A DNA stretch of 27,112 bases, from the NCBI GenBank assembly GCA_036661515.1, contig JAVWYO010000026.1:1-27112 (forward strand), read 5' to 3'. This document shows, piece by piece, positions 15,850 to 24,486 of this stretch. The DNA comes from HGM05232 sp036661515. GTDB taxonomy: Bacteria; Bacteroidota; Bacteroidia; Bacteroidales; Muribaculaceae. The notes beneath the pieces were generated by a model, which had not been told where the DNA came from, searched no databases, and saw nothing but the letters and a program-made list of their open reading frames with translations. Every line of letters starts with the position of its first letter. Within the stretch, counting starts at the first letter, position 1. The translations under genes were made by a program, and so were the position numbers.

Positions 15850-16722
15850 ATGGCAAAATTACTTACGTTGCGTCTTACTTATGTGCAGAAACTAACATTA
15901 GTTTTTAGCTTATTTGTGCTTTTTTTGATACTGACAGCTATCATAAGCTCTCTAATTGCATCTATTATTCCGATGGAGAATACTACTTTCGTTAAGGTTA
16001 CTATGATGGTTCAAGATATACTTGTGTTTGTTGTGCCTGCCGCAATAACCGCAGTATTTATAACTGCTACACCAATATCATTTCTGCGACTAAATAAAAA
16101 GCCAACGTGGCAAGCAATCGTTGGAGTTCTTATTATCTTTATAGTTGCCACTCCAGTGCTTAACGTAATAGTGTCGTGGAATGAATCGGTTACGCTACCT
16201 GAGTCGATGAAGGGTGTTGAGCAATGGGCGAGAGAAAGTGAGCAGATGGCTAAAATGCTAACCGACTCATTACTAAAAGACATGAGTATAATAGATTTTA
16301 GTGTATTAATATTGTTGGTCGGTGTGTTAACAGGCTTTAGCGAAGAGCTGTTTTTTAGGGGGCTACTTCAGCGCATATTCTTGTCACGCCCAATGAATGC
16401 TCATTTAGCAATATGGCTTGCAGCATTTATATTTAGTGCTTTGCACTTCCAGTTTTTTGGATTTGTTCCACGTCTATTACTTGGAGCATTCTTTGGATAC
16501 CTTTTGATGTGGACTGGTTCACTATGGGTTCCTATAATAGCACATATGATTAATAATTCGGGTGTAGTAATAGTGCAATATCTCACTCAACATAAAATCA
16601 TAGCTGTTGACGTTGATACGATAGGCACCACATCAGATAGCCTTATAATAGCCATAGCAAGTGCCATTATTACGATATGTGCAGTCTACTATTTCTTTAA
16701 GAATACAAAAAGGGTTGAATAA
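15850..16722 (+). CDS. CPBP family intramembrane metalloprotease
   Basis: A 290-residue polytopic membrane protein of the CPBP (CAAX/Abi) protease family. The active-site signature is visible: SEELFFRG (164-171, Glu165, Glu166, Arg170), then His199 in SALHFQFFGFVPRLLLG, then HMINN with His232 and Asn235. About seven or eight hydrophobic helices are predicted. A soluble segment (about 111-145, Glu/Ser/Met-rich) lies before the catalytic helices. Members include eukaryotic prenyl-CAAX proteases and bacterial enzymes of mostly unknown substrate; the substrate here cannot be told. A -7-like element TAAATTTG is at 15823-15830. The gene ends inside the arm of the terminator at 16708-16743. Confidence 0.92.
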   Translation: MAKLLTLRLTYVQKLTLVFSLFVLFLILTAIISSLIASIIPMENTTFVKVTMMVQDILVFVVPAAITAVFITATPISFLRLNKKPTWQAIVGVLIIFIVATPVLNVIVSWNESVTLPESMKGVEQWARESEQMAKMLTDSLLKDMSIIDFSVLILLVGVLTGFSEELFFRGLLQRIFLSRPMNAHLAIWLAAFIFSALHFQFFGFVPRLLLGAFFGYLLMWTGSLWVPIIAHMINNSGVVIVQYLTQHKIIAVDVDTIGTTSDSLIIAIASAIITICAVYYFFKNTKRVE

Positions 16723-16743
16723 ATTATATTATTCAACCCTTTT
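16708..16743. terminator. bidirectional terminator after the CPBP gene
   Basis: A 13-bp perfect stem, AAAAGGGTTGAAT (16708-16720) with ATTCAACCCTTTT (16731-16743), and a 10-base AT-rich loop. It serves the CPBP gene (+) and the convergent DUF3127 gene (-). The CPBP stop codon lies within its left arm and loop. Confidence 0.85.
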
Positions 16744-16765
16744 AGATATGTCATTTTATTTCTTG

Positions 16766-17134
16766 TTAGAAAGGAAGATCGTCGTTATCATTTGCTGAAG
16801 GAGCAAAATCGGCAGGAGGTGGAGGCATTGTCCCAGCATCAGGTGCACCAACAGTGGTAGCTGCACCGTTTTCTTTCTCAGCTTTCCAACCTCGAATGCT
16901 TGTGTACCATTTTCCATTAAATTCACGGCTTTCGATGTCGAAGCTAATAGTAACAGTTTCACCAATATTAAGAGGATATTGATCAACTCGTTCACCAAAG
17001 AAGTCAAACATAACTTTCTTAGGATATGCATCTTGCGTTTCAAGAACATATTCTTGCTTTTTCCAAGCATTACCTGCTTTAGAAGTTCCACTCACTGGAT
17101 CAAGCGCTTGTATAATTTTCCCTTTTACTTCCAT
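16766..17134 (-). CDS. DUF3127 protein with SSB-like acidic tip
   Basis: A 122-residue soluble protein of the DUF3127 family, whose predicted fold is small and beta-rich (OB-like). Residues 1-85 carry the conserved part: MEVKGKIIQ, GNAWKKQEYVLETQDAYPKKVMFDFFG (about 21-47) and SREFNGKWYTSIRGWK (about 69-84). After this comes a disordered Pro/Ala/Gly-rich linker (about 88-113). The last residues are NDNDDLPF, which resembles the acidic DDIPF-type tip that single-stranded DNA-binding proteins use to recruit repair and replication partners. No function is proven for the family; nucleic-acid binding is inferred. The promoter at 17175-17206 reads into this gene alone. Confidence 0.88.
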   Translation of the reverse strand: MEVKGKIIQALDPVSGTSKAGNAWKKQEYVLETQDAYPKKVMFDFFGERVDQYPLNIGETVTISFDIESREFNGKWYTSIRGWKAEKENGAATTVGAPDAGTMPPPPADFAPSANDNDDLPF

Positions 17135-17174
17135 CTAAATATAAAGTTTTTATTATTGTTATTATATTAAGATA

Positions 17175-17206
17175 CAAAAATATAAAATCATTATCTCATA
17201 ACCAAT
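17175..17206 (-). promoter_or_regulatory. promoter for the DUF3127 gene
   Basis: On the minus strand ATTG (17203-17206), 20 bases, then TATTTTTG (17175-17182). The -7 element fully matches the consensus and the -33 box matches three of four. It lies about 40 bases from the start codon. Confidence 0.65.
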
Positions 17207-17271
17207 TTATCTAATGACTTTATGTGAAAATTAAATTAAAAGCTCAGCATATGGAAATAAATAGTGGAGCC

Positions 17272-17302
17272 TTTGATGTATTAGGTTTTTTGTGTAATTT
17301 TG
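17272..17302 (+). promoter_or_regulatory. promoter for the surface-type lipoprotein gene
   Basis: TTTG (17272-17275), 19 bases, then TAATTTTG (17295-17302): a full Bacteroidota consensus match. Because it lies downstream of the GTG at 17224, it supports translation starting at the ATG at 17356. Confidence 0.8.
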
Positions 17303-17355
17303 TAATCCATTATAAAAATTCATCTCATAGAAAACAACAAATTGAAGATAATATT

Positions 17356-18432
17356 ATGAACTTAAAAAGCAAATTCTTAGGCATATTACTTATGTCTTTG
17401 TTCGCGATATGCAATGTGAGTTGTAGTAAGGATAGTGACACTGCTAATACAGGGTATCATTTGAAACTTTCTAAAAGTTCATGCGAAGTGGTGCAGGCCC
17501 TTAGTTCTTCCGTAGAGCTAACAGCCCATGAAAATACTACGTTGGATATTAAGAATACAGATTTAATTGACGCTATTTATACTTGGGAATTTGGTAGCAA
17601 TAAGTCTAAAATAGAAATTATAGGGAAGCAGAAAGGTGAAACTGATATAGTAATTACCGACCATGAAACTGGAGAAACGGCTACGCTAAAGGTGGAAGTG
17701 ACTGAATATCCAATGCCTCGTCTTGGTGTAGATAAACTGAAAGGGAATATTTTTGATATTATGACCTTTCATCTCTATTATGAAAATTCACAGTCAATAA
17801 ATGCCAATAAACTTTCGGGTATATGTGATTCAATCGTTTGGACTGCCGAAGGATTAAATGGTAGTTTTCGAGTGTTTGAAAAAATAGATGGCGGGGTAGG
17901 TAGTAAGTTGACTTTGAAATGGGGGCACTGCTTCATGTATCCTGGCGAGTATAAAACGTACTTGACAGCATGGAAGGACAATAAGGCAATCTTCTTTCAC
18001 CAACTCGATATTTCGGTTACCGATGGCAAGGATTTTCTTGCCTATAACTGGAATGACATAACGAAAGACTCCCAAGCTTGGGATTCCTATATAGATGTAC
18101 TTAAAAGTAGCCCCGTATTGATTACCTCAGACGGTATTAATGGTACAGTCCCGTTTGTTGAGGTGAGGCTTTTTGGTGGAGATTTTGCTAAAAGCTATCA
18201 GGCTCTTTTTGACTATTTCAGCAAGCTCTATTCAGCGCCAACGTATGAGACAGGAACTGGTAAGCAGATGTGGAAACTGTATGACGAACTGTTTTCAGAA
18301 CAAAAGGAATATCCTAATGCTTACCCATATGCCATTTGGGTGACGAAGCGTGCCAATATGGTTTTATTATTATTTGATGACTCGATGGAATATCCTGCAT
18401 ATATAGTCTATGCTGAACCAAATAGACAATGA
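17356..18432 (+). CDS. lipoprotein of unknown function
   Basis: A 358-residue predicted lipoprotein. The ATG at 17356 is chosen over the longer GTG frame at 17224. It opens directly into a signal peptide (MNLKSKFLGILLMSLFAIC) with lipobox NVSC (Cys23), and a consensus promoter lies between the two candidates. After Cys23 comes SKDSD, a charged stretch like the export signals that place Bacteroidota lipoproteins on the cell surface. The N-terminal part (about 33-118) is beta-rich with a GETDIVITDHETGETATLKVEV segment, reminiscent of a bacterial Ig-like domain. The rest (about 130-358) is aromatic-rich and unassigned. Monocistronic, with a strong terminator after it. I do not recognise the family. 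Confidence 0.8.
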   Translation: MNLKSKFLGILLMSLFAICNVSCSKDSDTANTGYHLKLSKSSCEVVQALSSSVELTAHENTTLDIKNTDLIDAIYTWEFGSNKSKIEIIGKQKGETDIVITDHETGETATLKVEVTEYPMPRLGVDKLKGNIFDIMTFHLYYENSQSINANKLSGICDSIVWTAEGLNGSFRVFEKIDGGVGSKLTLKWGHCFMYPGEYKTYLTAWKDNKAIFFHQLDISVTDGKDFLAYNWNDITKDSQAWDSYIDVLKSSPVLITSDGINGTVPFVEVRLFGGDFAKSYQALFDYFSKLYSAPTYETGTGKQMWKLYDELFSEQKEYPNAYPYAIWVTKRANMVLLLFDDSMEYPAYIVYAEPNRQ

Positions 18433-18435
18433 GAA

Positions 18436-18473
18436 AAGAGGCTATCATAAAATAAAGATTATGATAGCCTCTT
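18436..18473. terminator. bidirectional terminator, lipoprotein gene / ilvC
   Basis: A perfect 15-bp stem, AAGAGGCTATCATAA (18436-18450) with TTATGATAGCCTCTT (18459-18473), and an 8-base loop. It separates the convergent lipoprotein gene (+) and ilvC (-), and would also end the long ilv transcript. Confidence 0.85.
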
Positions 18474-18493
18474 AATTGTTATATAAGTTCTAC

Positions 18494-19540
18494 TTAGTTA
18501 TTTTCGGGACGAAGTTTGCGTACAACTTCTCCTGTTCTCCACATTTCGCTTTCGTGAAGAGATTTTAATTCAGCATCTAATTTTTCGCGATAGTCAGGTT
18601 TGCTATTTGTATCAATAGAGCGTTGAGCTTCGTTACCTTTAGCAACTTCAGAATATAGCTTTTCAAATACAGGCTTTGCAGCATCGTGGAAAGGAACCAT
18701 CCAATCTAATGCTCCACGTTGTGCAGTTGTTGAGCAATTTGCATACATCCAGTCCATACCGTTTTCTGCAAATAGAGGCATTAAAGATTGAGTAAGTTCT
18801 TCAACTGTTTCATTGAATGCTTCTGAAGGGTTGTGTCCGTTTTCGCGAAGTGTTTCATATTGAGCAAGAAGAAGTCCTTGTATTGCTCCCATGAGAGTAC
18901 CACGTTCACCTGTAAGGTCGGAATAGACTTCTTTTTTAAATGTTGTTTCAAATAGATATCCCGAACCTACACCAATACCAAGAGCGATTACACGTTCTTG
19001 AGCATGTCCCGTAGCATCTTGGAATAGTGCGTAACTTGAATTAAGTCCGCGTCCTTGAAGAAACATTCTGCGAAGAGAAGTACCAGAGCCCTTTGGCGCA
19101 ATAAGTATTACGTCAACGTCGGCAGGAGGAACTATGCCAGTTCTTTCATTGTATGTAATAGCAAATCCATGAGAGAAATAGAGGGCTTTGCCAGGTGTAA
19201 GATGTTTCTTTATAGTAGGCCACACTTCGATTTGTGCCGCATCTGATAAAAGATATTGAATAATAGTTCCACGTTTAGCGGCTTCTTCAATATCAAATAA
19301 AGTTTCACCAGGAACCCAGCCATCGGCAACTGCTTTATCCCAAGTTTTTCCACCTTTGCGTTGACCAACGATTACATTAAAACCATTATCACGAAGGTTC
19401 ATACTTTGTCCAGGACCTTGAACACCATAACCGATTACTGCGATTGTTTCGTTCTTTAATACTTCTCTTGCTTTTTCCAATGGAAATTCTTCGCGGGTTA
19501 CAACGTTTTCTACAACACCGCCAAAATTCATTTTTGCCAT
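18494..19540 (-). CDS. ilvC: ketol-acid reductoisomerase
   Basis: Converts acetolactate or acetohydroxybutyrate to the dihydroxy acid by Mg2+-dependent alkyl migration and NAD(P)H reduction; second shared step of valine and isoleucine synthesis. The Rossmann motif GYGVQG spans 37-42, with VGQRKG (58-63) in the cofactor-phosphate region. Conserved His124 lies in YFSHGFAI. The metal ligands Asp208 and Glu212 are in YSDLTGERG. 348 residues fits the short class I enzymes with a small C-terminal extension (REKLDAELKSLHESEMWRTGEVVRKLR). It is the last gene of the ilv operon, 43 bases after the thioesterase gene. Confidence 0.98.
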   Translation of the reverse strand: MAKMNFGGVVENVVTREEFPLEKAREVLKNETIAVIGYGVQGPGQSMNLRDNGFNVIVGQRKGGKTWDKAVADGWVPGETLFDIEEAAKRGTIIQYLLSDAAQIEVWPTIKKHLTPGKALYFSHGFAITYNERTGIVPPADVDVILIAPKGSGTSLRRMFLQGRGLNSSYALFQDATGHAQERVIALGIGVGSGYLFETTFKKEVYSDLTGERGTLMGAIQGLLLAQYETLRENGHNPSEAFNETVEELTQSLMPLFAENGMDWMYANCSTTAQRGALDWMVPFHDAAKPVFEKLYSEVAKGNEAQRSIDTNSKPDYREKLDAELKSLHESEMWRTGEVVRKLRPENN

Positions 19541-19583
19541 AATCTTCTAATATTTTAGATTTATAAATATATTATTTATTTTG

Positions 19584-20330
19584 TTATTTATAGTTCTCTT
19601 CGCAAAACGATATTCTTGCTCGACACAGACTTTCGCCATCGTAAATAATCTCTGATGTGGAGTCGAGTGTGGAGTCGTTAATTTTTAAATTTACTTCCAT
19701 GTCGTATTTGCATTCTTTTATAAAAGCTACTTCAAATCGTCTTATTTCATGAGTATCAAAGAAATCGAGATTCCATTGATTGAGTAATAATTCTACGTAT
19801 CGCACGCTATTTACGTGTCGATTGAAATCAATATCTGTTACTCTAAATCGATATTTCGATTCACGATTGCTATCAACAGGTCGTAGCTTTGATTGTTTGT
19901 CAATAGGACATTCTCTATCGGATATATTATTGATAATATAGCTAAACTTTGAGATGTCAACACTTTCTCGTGTCGTGCTATTGATTACTACCCACACCGT
20001 GCGAGCATATCCTATTTCATTACCAGCGTCATCGCTAATTGCAAAATTGCGCTGAGAGAAGTGTCGATTATAAGCCTCGACCCATGTAGTGAGTGTGTAA
20101 TGCTCATTTACGCGAGGATATCTTTTCATTTCGATTGTTACGCGAGAAAGTACCCAAGCCTCATTGTTTGTAATTAATGTAGCATAACCGACACCCCAAC
20201 TATTGGCATGTTCGGTGGCAACTTCGATAATCTTCGATACCAACATTGTCACTGGTATGTGTTGCTGCGCGTTGCAGTCGCCAGGCATTAGGAAAAAAGT
20301 GTGTGAATATTCTTTTACTTGTTCTCCCAT
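19584..20330 (-). CDS. acyl-ACP thioesterase (FatA/FatB family)
   Basis: Cytoplasmic double hot-dog enzyme that releases fatty acids from acyl carrier protein. 248 residues, as usual for bacterial members. The N-terminal hot-dog includes ATEHANSWGVGYATL (38-52), AWVLSRVTIEMKRYPRVNE (58-76) and YARTVWVVINSTTRESVDIS (108-127). The second domain has the catalytic motif DFNRHVN (168-174, with Asn170 and His172) followed by YVE (178-180). Its start overlaps the end of ilvN by 16 bases and it is followed by ilvC, so it sits inside the branched-chain amino acid operon. Chain length and branching preference cannot be read from sequence. A role in handling branched acyl chains, or in balancing fatty-acid synthesis against amino-acid synthesis, is inference from position. 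Confidence 0.92.
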   Translation of the reverse strand: MGEQVKEYSHTFFLMPGDCNAQQHIPVTMLVSKIIEVATEHANSWGVGYATLITNNEAWVLSRVTIEMKRYPRVNEHYTLTTWVEAYNRHFSQRNFAISDDAGNEIGYARTVWVVINSTTRESVDISKFSYIINNISDRECPIDKQSKLRPVDSNRESKYRFRVTDIDFNRHVNSVRYVELLLNQWNLDFFDTHEIRRFEVAFIKECKYDMEVNLKINDSTLDSTSEIIYDGESLCRARISFCEENYK

Positions 20331-20872
20331 TGTATTTTTTCTTTTCTTTGCGCTTGTTCGTCAATAAACATCGTTACATACTCTTGTGGCGATTTTGTTA
20401 CAGCAACCCTTCCGCTACGCACAAATTGTCGAATGTCGTAAGTCTTTAATTCAGCAAATAGGGCTTCTGTTTCTTCGGAATGTCCAGTTTTCTCAATAAC
20501 AGTGTATTCGCGAGTTATTTCAAGGATTCGAGCATTGTGGCGACGTATGATGGCTTCAAGGTTTTGTTCATTAAGAAGTTCATCTGTTGGCACTTTGTAT
20601 AATGCAATTTCTTGATACACAAGCTCATCATCGTTATAATAGAATGATTTTAGTACATCAATGCGTTTCTCAATCTGTTTTACCAACTTTTCAATAGTTT
20701 CTTTATCGCTATATGCGGTAATGGTGAATTTGTGAACACCCTTTATTGATGATGGTGATACCGATAGGCTTTCAATATTCAATTTTCTTCGTGTGAAGAT
20801 AATGGAAATCTGATTTAAAAGACCAACTCTGTTTTCAGAAAAAACTGTTACAGTATATAATATATTCTCCAT
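20315..20872 (-). CDS. ilvN: acetolactate synthase small (regulatory) subunit
   Basis: Regulatory subunit of acetohydroxyacid synthase: activates the catalytic subunit and confers valine feedback inhibition. The N-terminal ACT domain (about 1-78) carries TVTVFSENRVGLLNQISIIFTRRKLNIESLSV, including the N-x-x-G-L-L-N turn that forms the valine site. The second domain (about 85-165) has ALYKVP, RHNARILEITREYTVIEKTG and RSGRVAVTKSP. 185 residues, slightly longer than the approximately 165 of E. coli IlvH. It follows ilvB after 11 bases and overlaps the thioesterase gene by 16 bases, consistent with translational coupling. Confidence 0.96.
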   Translation of the reverse strand: MENILYTVTVFSENRVGLLNQISIIFTRRKLNIESLSVSPSSIKGVHKFTITAYSDKETIEKLVKQIEKRIDVLKSFYYNDDELVYQEIALYKVPTDELLNEQNLEAIIRRHNARILEITREYTVIEKTGHSEETEALFAELKTYDIRQFVRSGRVAVTKSPQEYVTMFIDEQAQRKEKIQWENK

Positions 20873-20883
20873 AATGGGATATT

Positions 20884-22599
20884 CTAATCGTGTTTATATT
20901 TTTCGTCGGCAGTAAGTAGAATGTTTGTCATTTCTCCGCCAGCAGGAATCATAGGGAATACCATTCCATAAGTGTCAATATTTACGTTTAGTATATATGA
21001 CCCCTTATATTTAATCATACGATTTATAGCATCGTCTATTTCTTCGCGTGTCTCAACATTCTCAGCAGCTATGCCATAAGCGTTAGCAAGCATTACAAAA
21101 TTAGGATTGGTCATTGGCGTTTCACTGTAACGTTCATTGAAGAATAACTGTTGCCATTGTCGCACCATTCCAAGAAAATTATTGTTAAGAATTATGATTT
21201 TTATATCTATGCCATATTGCAATATTACGCCAAGCTCCTCTACTGTCATTTGTATTCCTCCATCACCAGTAAAAAAGCATACTGTGCGACTTGGCGCGCC
21301 AATTTTTGCACCTATTGCGGCAGGTAGTCCAAAGCCCATAGTTCCGAGTCCGCCCGAAGTGACGATACTCTTTGGCTGGTTGTATTTGAAGTATCGAGAA
21401 GAAAGCATTTGATTTTGCCCTACGTCTGTTACGAGTATTGCATCGTTGTTTGTAGCTTGTGATACTTTATAAGCCACTTCACCCATATTTATTGGTCCAG
21501 ATGTTGGAAATACTTCTTTATTGATGACTTTTTCTAATTCGGCTTCTTCGCAAGGAGTAAAAGATGCAATCCAATCGCTATGATTATTTTTATTAACAAG
21601 AGGCGTTAGCAATTTTATTACGTCGCGTGCATCGCCATGAATAGATGCGAAAGTCTTTACATTTTTATCAAATTCTGATTCGTCAATATCAATATGCACA
21701 ATTTTAGCTTGCTTAGCATATTTTTTTGCGTCTCCAGTTACTCTATCATCAAATCTCATACCTATTGCAATGAGTAAATCGCAATCAAGCGTGTGATAGT
21801 TAGGTCCTATGTTTCCGTGCATTCCAAGTAGCCCTTTATAAAGTGGGTGATTTGTAGGAATGGTAGATAAGCCTAATAGTGTGTTAACAACAGGAATGTC
21901 TGCTTTTTCGGCAAGAGCGATAAGCTCCTTTTCGGCACCTGAAATCATAACTCCATGTCCCGAAATAATCATAGGGCGCTTTGCCGAGTTGATGAGTTGG
22001 GCTACGGTTGCTACGTTATCTTTGTTAATTTCTGGGCGTGGAATATAGCTACGAATATATTTACATTTCTTATAGTTCCAATCCATAAGTCCAACTTGTG
22101 CGTTTTTTGCAAAGTCAAGGACTACAGGACCAGGTCGCCCTGTTGATGCTATGTAAAAAGCTCTTGCTACAGCCCATGGAATATCTTCGGCATTACGAAT
22201 CTGATAGCTCCATTTAGTTACTGGTTGAGTGATACCTATCACATCGGTTTCTTGAAAAGCATCAGTTCCAAGATAAGCTCCAGATATTTGACCGGTGATA
22301 ACTACCAAAGGAGTGCTATCCATCATTGCATCAGAAATTCCCGTTATCACATTTGTAGCACCGGGTCCCGAAGTAACTATGACAACGCCAGTCTTTCCCG
22401 ATACTCGTGCATATCCTTGCGCTGCATGCGTTGCGCCTTGTTCATGACGTACAAGAATGTGTCTAAGCTCCTCTCGATAATCATATAGACAGTCAAAGAC
22501 AGGTATTATAGCACCTCCGGGGTATCCGAATATAGTATCTGCTCCTTCAGCTATTAGCGCTTTTATTAAAGCCTCTGCACCTGTAATCTGGTTACTCAT
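20884..22599 (-). CDS. ilvB: acetolactate synthase large (catalytic) subunit
   Basis: ThDP-, FAD- and Mg2+-dependent enzyme that condenses pyruvate with pyruvate or 2-ketobutyrate; first shared step of valine, leucine and isoleucine synthesis. Catalytic Glu53 is in VRHEQGATHAAQGYAR. The FAD region includes GMHGNIGPNYHTLDCDLLIAIGMRFDDRVTG. The ThDP/Mg motif starts with GDG at 445-447 and ends with the Asn run near 472-474 (LNNNFLGMVRQWQ). 571 residues is standard. It lies between ilvD (39 bases upstream) and ilvN (11 bases downstream). Confidence 0.98.
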   Translation of the reverse strand: MSNQITGAEALIKALIAEGADTIFGYPGGAIIPVFDCLYDYREELRHILVRHEQGATHAAQGYARVSGKTGVVIVTSGPGATNVITGISDAMMDSTPLVVITGQISGAYLGTDAFQETDVIGITQPVTKWSYQIRNAEDIPWAVARAFYIASTGRPGPVVLDFAKNAQVGLMDWNYKKCKYIRSYIPRPEINKDNVATVAQLINSAKRPMIISGHGVMISGAEKELIALAEKADIPVVNTLLGLSTIPTNHPLYKGLLGMHGNIGPNYHTLDCDLLIAIGMRFDDRVTGDAKKYAKQAKIVHIDIDESEFDKNVKTFASIHGDARDVIKLLTPLVNKNNHSDWIASFTPCEEAELEKVINKEVFPTSGPINMGEVAYKVSQATNNDAILVTDVGQNQMLSSRYFKYNQPKSIVTSGGLGTMGFGLPAAIGAKIGAPSRTVCFFTGDGGIQMTVEELGVILQYGIDIKIIILNNNFLGMVRQWQQLFFNERYSETPMTNPNFVMLANAYGIAAENVETREEIDDAINRMIKYKGSYILNVNIDTYGMVFPMIPAGGEMTNILLTADEKYKHD

Positions 22600-22638
22600 A
22601 TCTGTATATTGTTATTTGCTATTTAAATATCATATTTT

Positions 22639-24462
22639 TTATTCTCTTACTCCACCTTTATCGGCAGATGTAACCATTGAGGCATAGGCTTTAAGAGCTT
22701 TTGATATAATTCTATTTCGAGAAATAGGAGTGAAAGCATCTTTGCCCCGTGCTTCTTCTTTTGCACGGCGAATAGCTAAGGCATCGTCACTTATCTCAAC
22801 ATTTATTGTGCGTTGAGGGATATTGATGTCTATAATATCGCCAGTTTTCACAAGTCCAATATTTCCACCAGCGGCAGCTTCAGGCGAAATATGTCCAATT
22901 GATAGCCCTGATGTTCCACCAGAAAAACGTCCATCGGTAATTAATGCACATTGTTTTCCCAAATGTTTTGATTTAATATAAGATGTGGGATATAGCATTT
23001 CTTGCATTCCTGGTCCCCCCTTAGGCCCTTCATGTGTTATTACAACAACATCGCCAGGAAGTATTTCATCGCGAAGGATTCCATCTACTGCATCGTCTTG
23101 TGATTCATATACCTTTGCTGTACCACGAAAATGGAAAATGCTTTCGTCAACACCAGCCGTTTTTACGACACAACCATCTTTTGCAATATTTCCATAAAGT
23201 ACGGCGATTCCGCCATCTTTTACGTAAGCATTATCATAATTGCGTATGCACCCAGTTGTGCGGTCGGTATCGAGAGTTTTATATTGTGAATTTTGCGAAC
23301 CAAGTTTCAAGTTTATTTTGCCAGCAGCTGCAGATTTCCAAATGTTTTCGGCTTCAACATCAAATAGTCTTCCTTCGGGTGAATATTTTTCAATTGCTTC
23401 AGCAAGAGTTAATCCATCAACTCGTTTTAATGAAGTGTTTATAAGTCCTTGTTTAGAAAGCATATTCATTATCGACATAATGCCTCCTGCACGATTTACG
23501 TCCTCTATATGATATTTTGAATTTGGAGATACCTTGCATAATACTGGCGTTTTTCTTGACAGAGCGTCAATATCTTTCATTGTGAAGTCGGCTTCGGCTT
23601 CATGTGCTATTGCAAGAAGATGAAGGACAGTATTTGTACTTCCACCCATTGCTATATCGAGTGTCATAGCATTAAGCATAGCTTCTCTTGTGGCAATACT
23701 TCGAGGAAGGACGCTTGAGTCTTCGTTATTATAATAAGCCTCACAATTTAGTACAATTTGCTTTGCAGCTTTGCGAAATAATTCTTTGCGAAGAGCGTGT
23801 GTAGCAACGATAGTTCCATTACCTGGTAGAGCAAGTCCAATTGCTTCATTTAAGCAATTCATGGAATTAGCGGTAAACATTCCAGAGCAAGAGCCACATG
23901 TAGGGCAACTTGCTTTTTCGAGTTTGTTGATATATTCATCGTCAATGCTATCGTCGGCAGCATCAATCATCACGTCTATTAAGTCGAGTGCTCGGTTATC
24001 GAGATGCCCAGCTTCCATAGGTCCACCCGAAACAAATATAGTAGGAATATTAAGTCGCATTGATGCCATAAGCATTCCTGGCGTAATTTTGTCGCAATTG
24101 CTAATGCACACCATAGCATCGGCACGATGAGCATTTACCATATATTCGATACTGTCGGCAATAAGGTCACGCGATGGGAGAGAATATAACATTCCGTCGT
24201 GTCCCATAGCTATGCCATCATCAATAGCTATTGTATTAAATTCGGCTGCAAAACAACCAAGTTTTTCGATTTCATCTTTTACAAATTGTCCTATTTCATG
24301 AAGATGAGTGTGACCCGGAACAAATTGAGTGAATGAATTAACAATAGCAATCACAGGTTTGCCAAATTGTTGTTCTTTCATTCCATTTGCACGCCATAAT
24401 GCACGTGCGCCTGCCATTCTTCGACCTTGTGTGCTAACGTTGCTTCTCAATTGAAATGCCAT
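22639..24462 (-). CDS. ilvD: dihydroxy-acid dehydratase
   Basis: Iron-sulfur enzyme converting dihydroxyisovalerate and dihydroxymethylvalerate to the 2-keto acids; third shared step of valine/isoleucine synthesis. Fe-S and metal region: Cys123-Asp-Lys in ISNCDKITPGM, and CPTCGSCSG (186-194). Late hallmarks are YESQDDAVDGIL, GPGMQEMLYPTS and LITDGRFSGGTSGLSIGHISPEAA. The whole chain follows the E. coli-type enzyme closely (FVPGHTHL near 48, not the PCN form of the [2Fe-2S] class), so an oxygen-labile [4Fe-4S] cluster is likely. First structural gene of the operon, preceded by AGGAG about 13 bases upstream and by the attenuator hairpin. Confidence 0.98.
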   Translation of the reverse strand: MAFQLRSNVSTQGRRMAGARALWRANGMKEQQFGKPVIAIVNSFTQFVPGHTHLHEIGQFVKDEIEKLGCFAAEFNTIAIDDGIAMGHDGMLYSLPSRDLIADSIEYMVNAHRADAMVCISNCDKITPGMLMASMRLNIPTIFVSGGPMEAGHLDNRALDLIDVMIDAADDSIDDEYINKLEKASCPTCGSCSGMFTANSMNCLNEAIGLALPGNGTIVATHALRKELFRKAAKQIVLNCEAYYNNEDSSVLPRSIATREAMLNAMTLDIAMGGSTNTVLHLLAIAHEAEADFTMKDIDALSRKTPVLCKVSPNSKYHIEDVNRAGGIMSIMNMLSKQGLINTSLKRVDGLTLAEAIEKYSPEGRLFDVEAENIWKSAAAGKINLKLGSQNSQYKTLDTDRTTGCIRNYDNAYVKDGGIAVLYGNIAKDGCVVKTAGVDESIFHFRGTAKVYESQDDAVDGILRDEILPGDVVVITHEGPKGGPGMQEMLYPTSYIKSKHLGKQCALITDGRFSGGTSGLSIGHISPEAAAGGNIGLVKTGDIIDINIPQRTINVEISDDALAIRRAKEEARGKDAFTPISRNRIISKALKAYASMVTSADKGGVRE

Positions 24463-24486
24463 TGTATTTAATCTCCTATTATTTAT

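Noticed and set aside
17224..17355. N-terminal extension of the lipoprotein frame from a GTG start
   Set aside because: A consensus promoter lies within it and it would bury the lipoprotein signal peptide.
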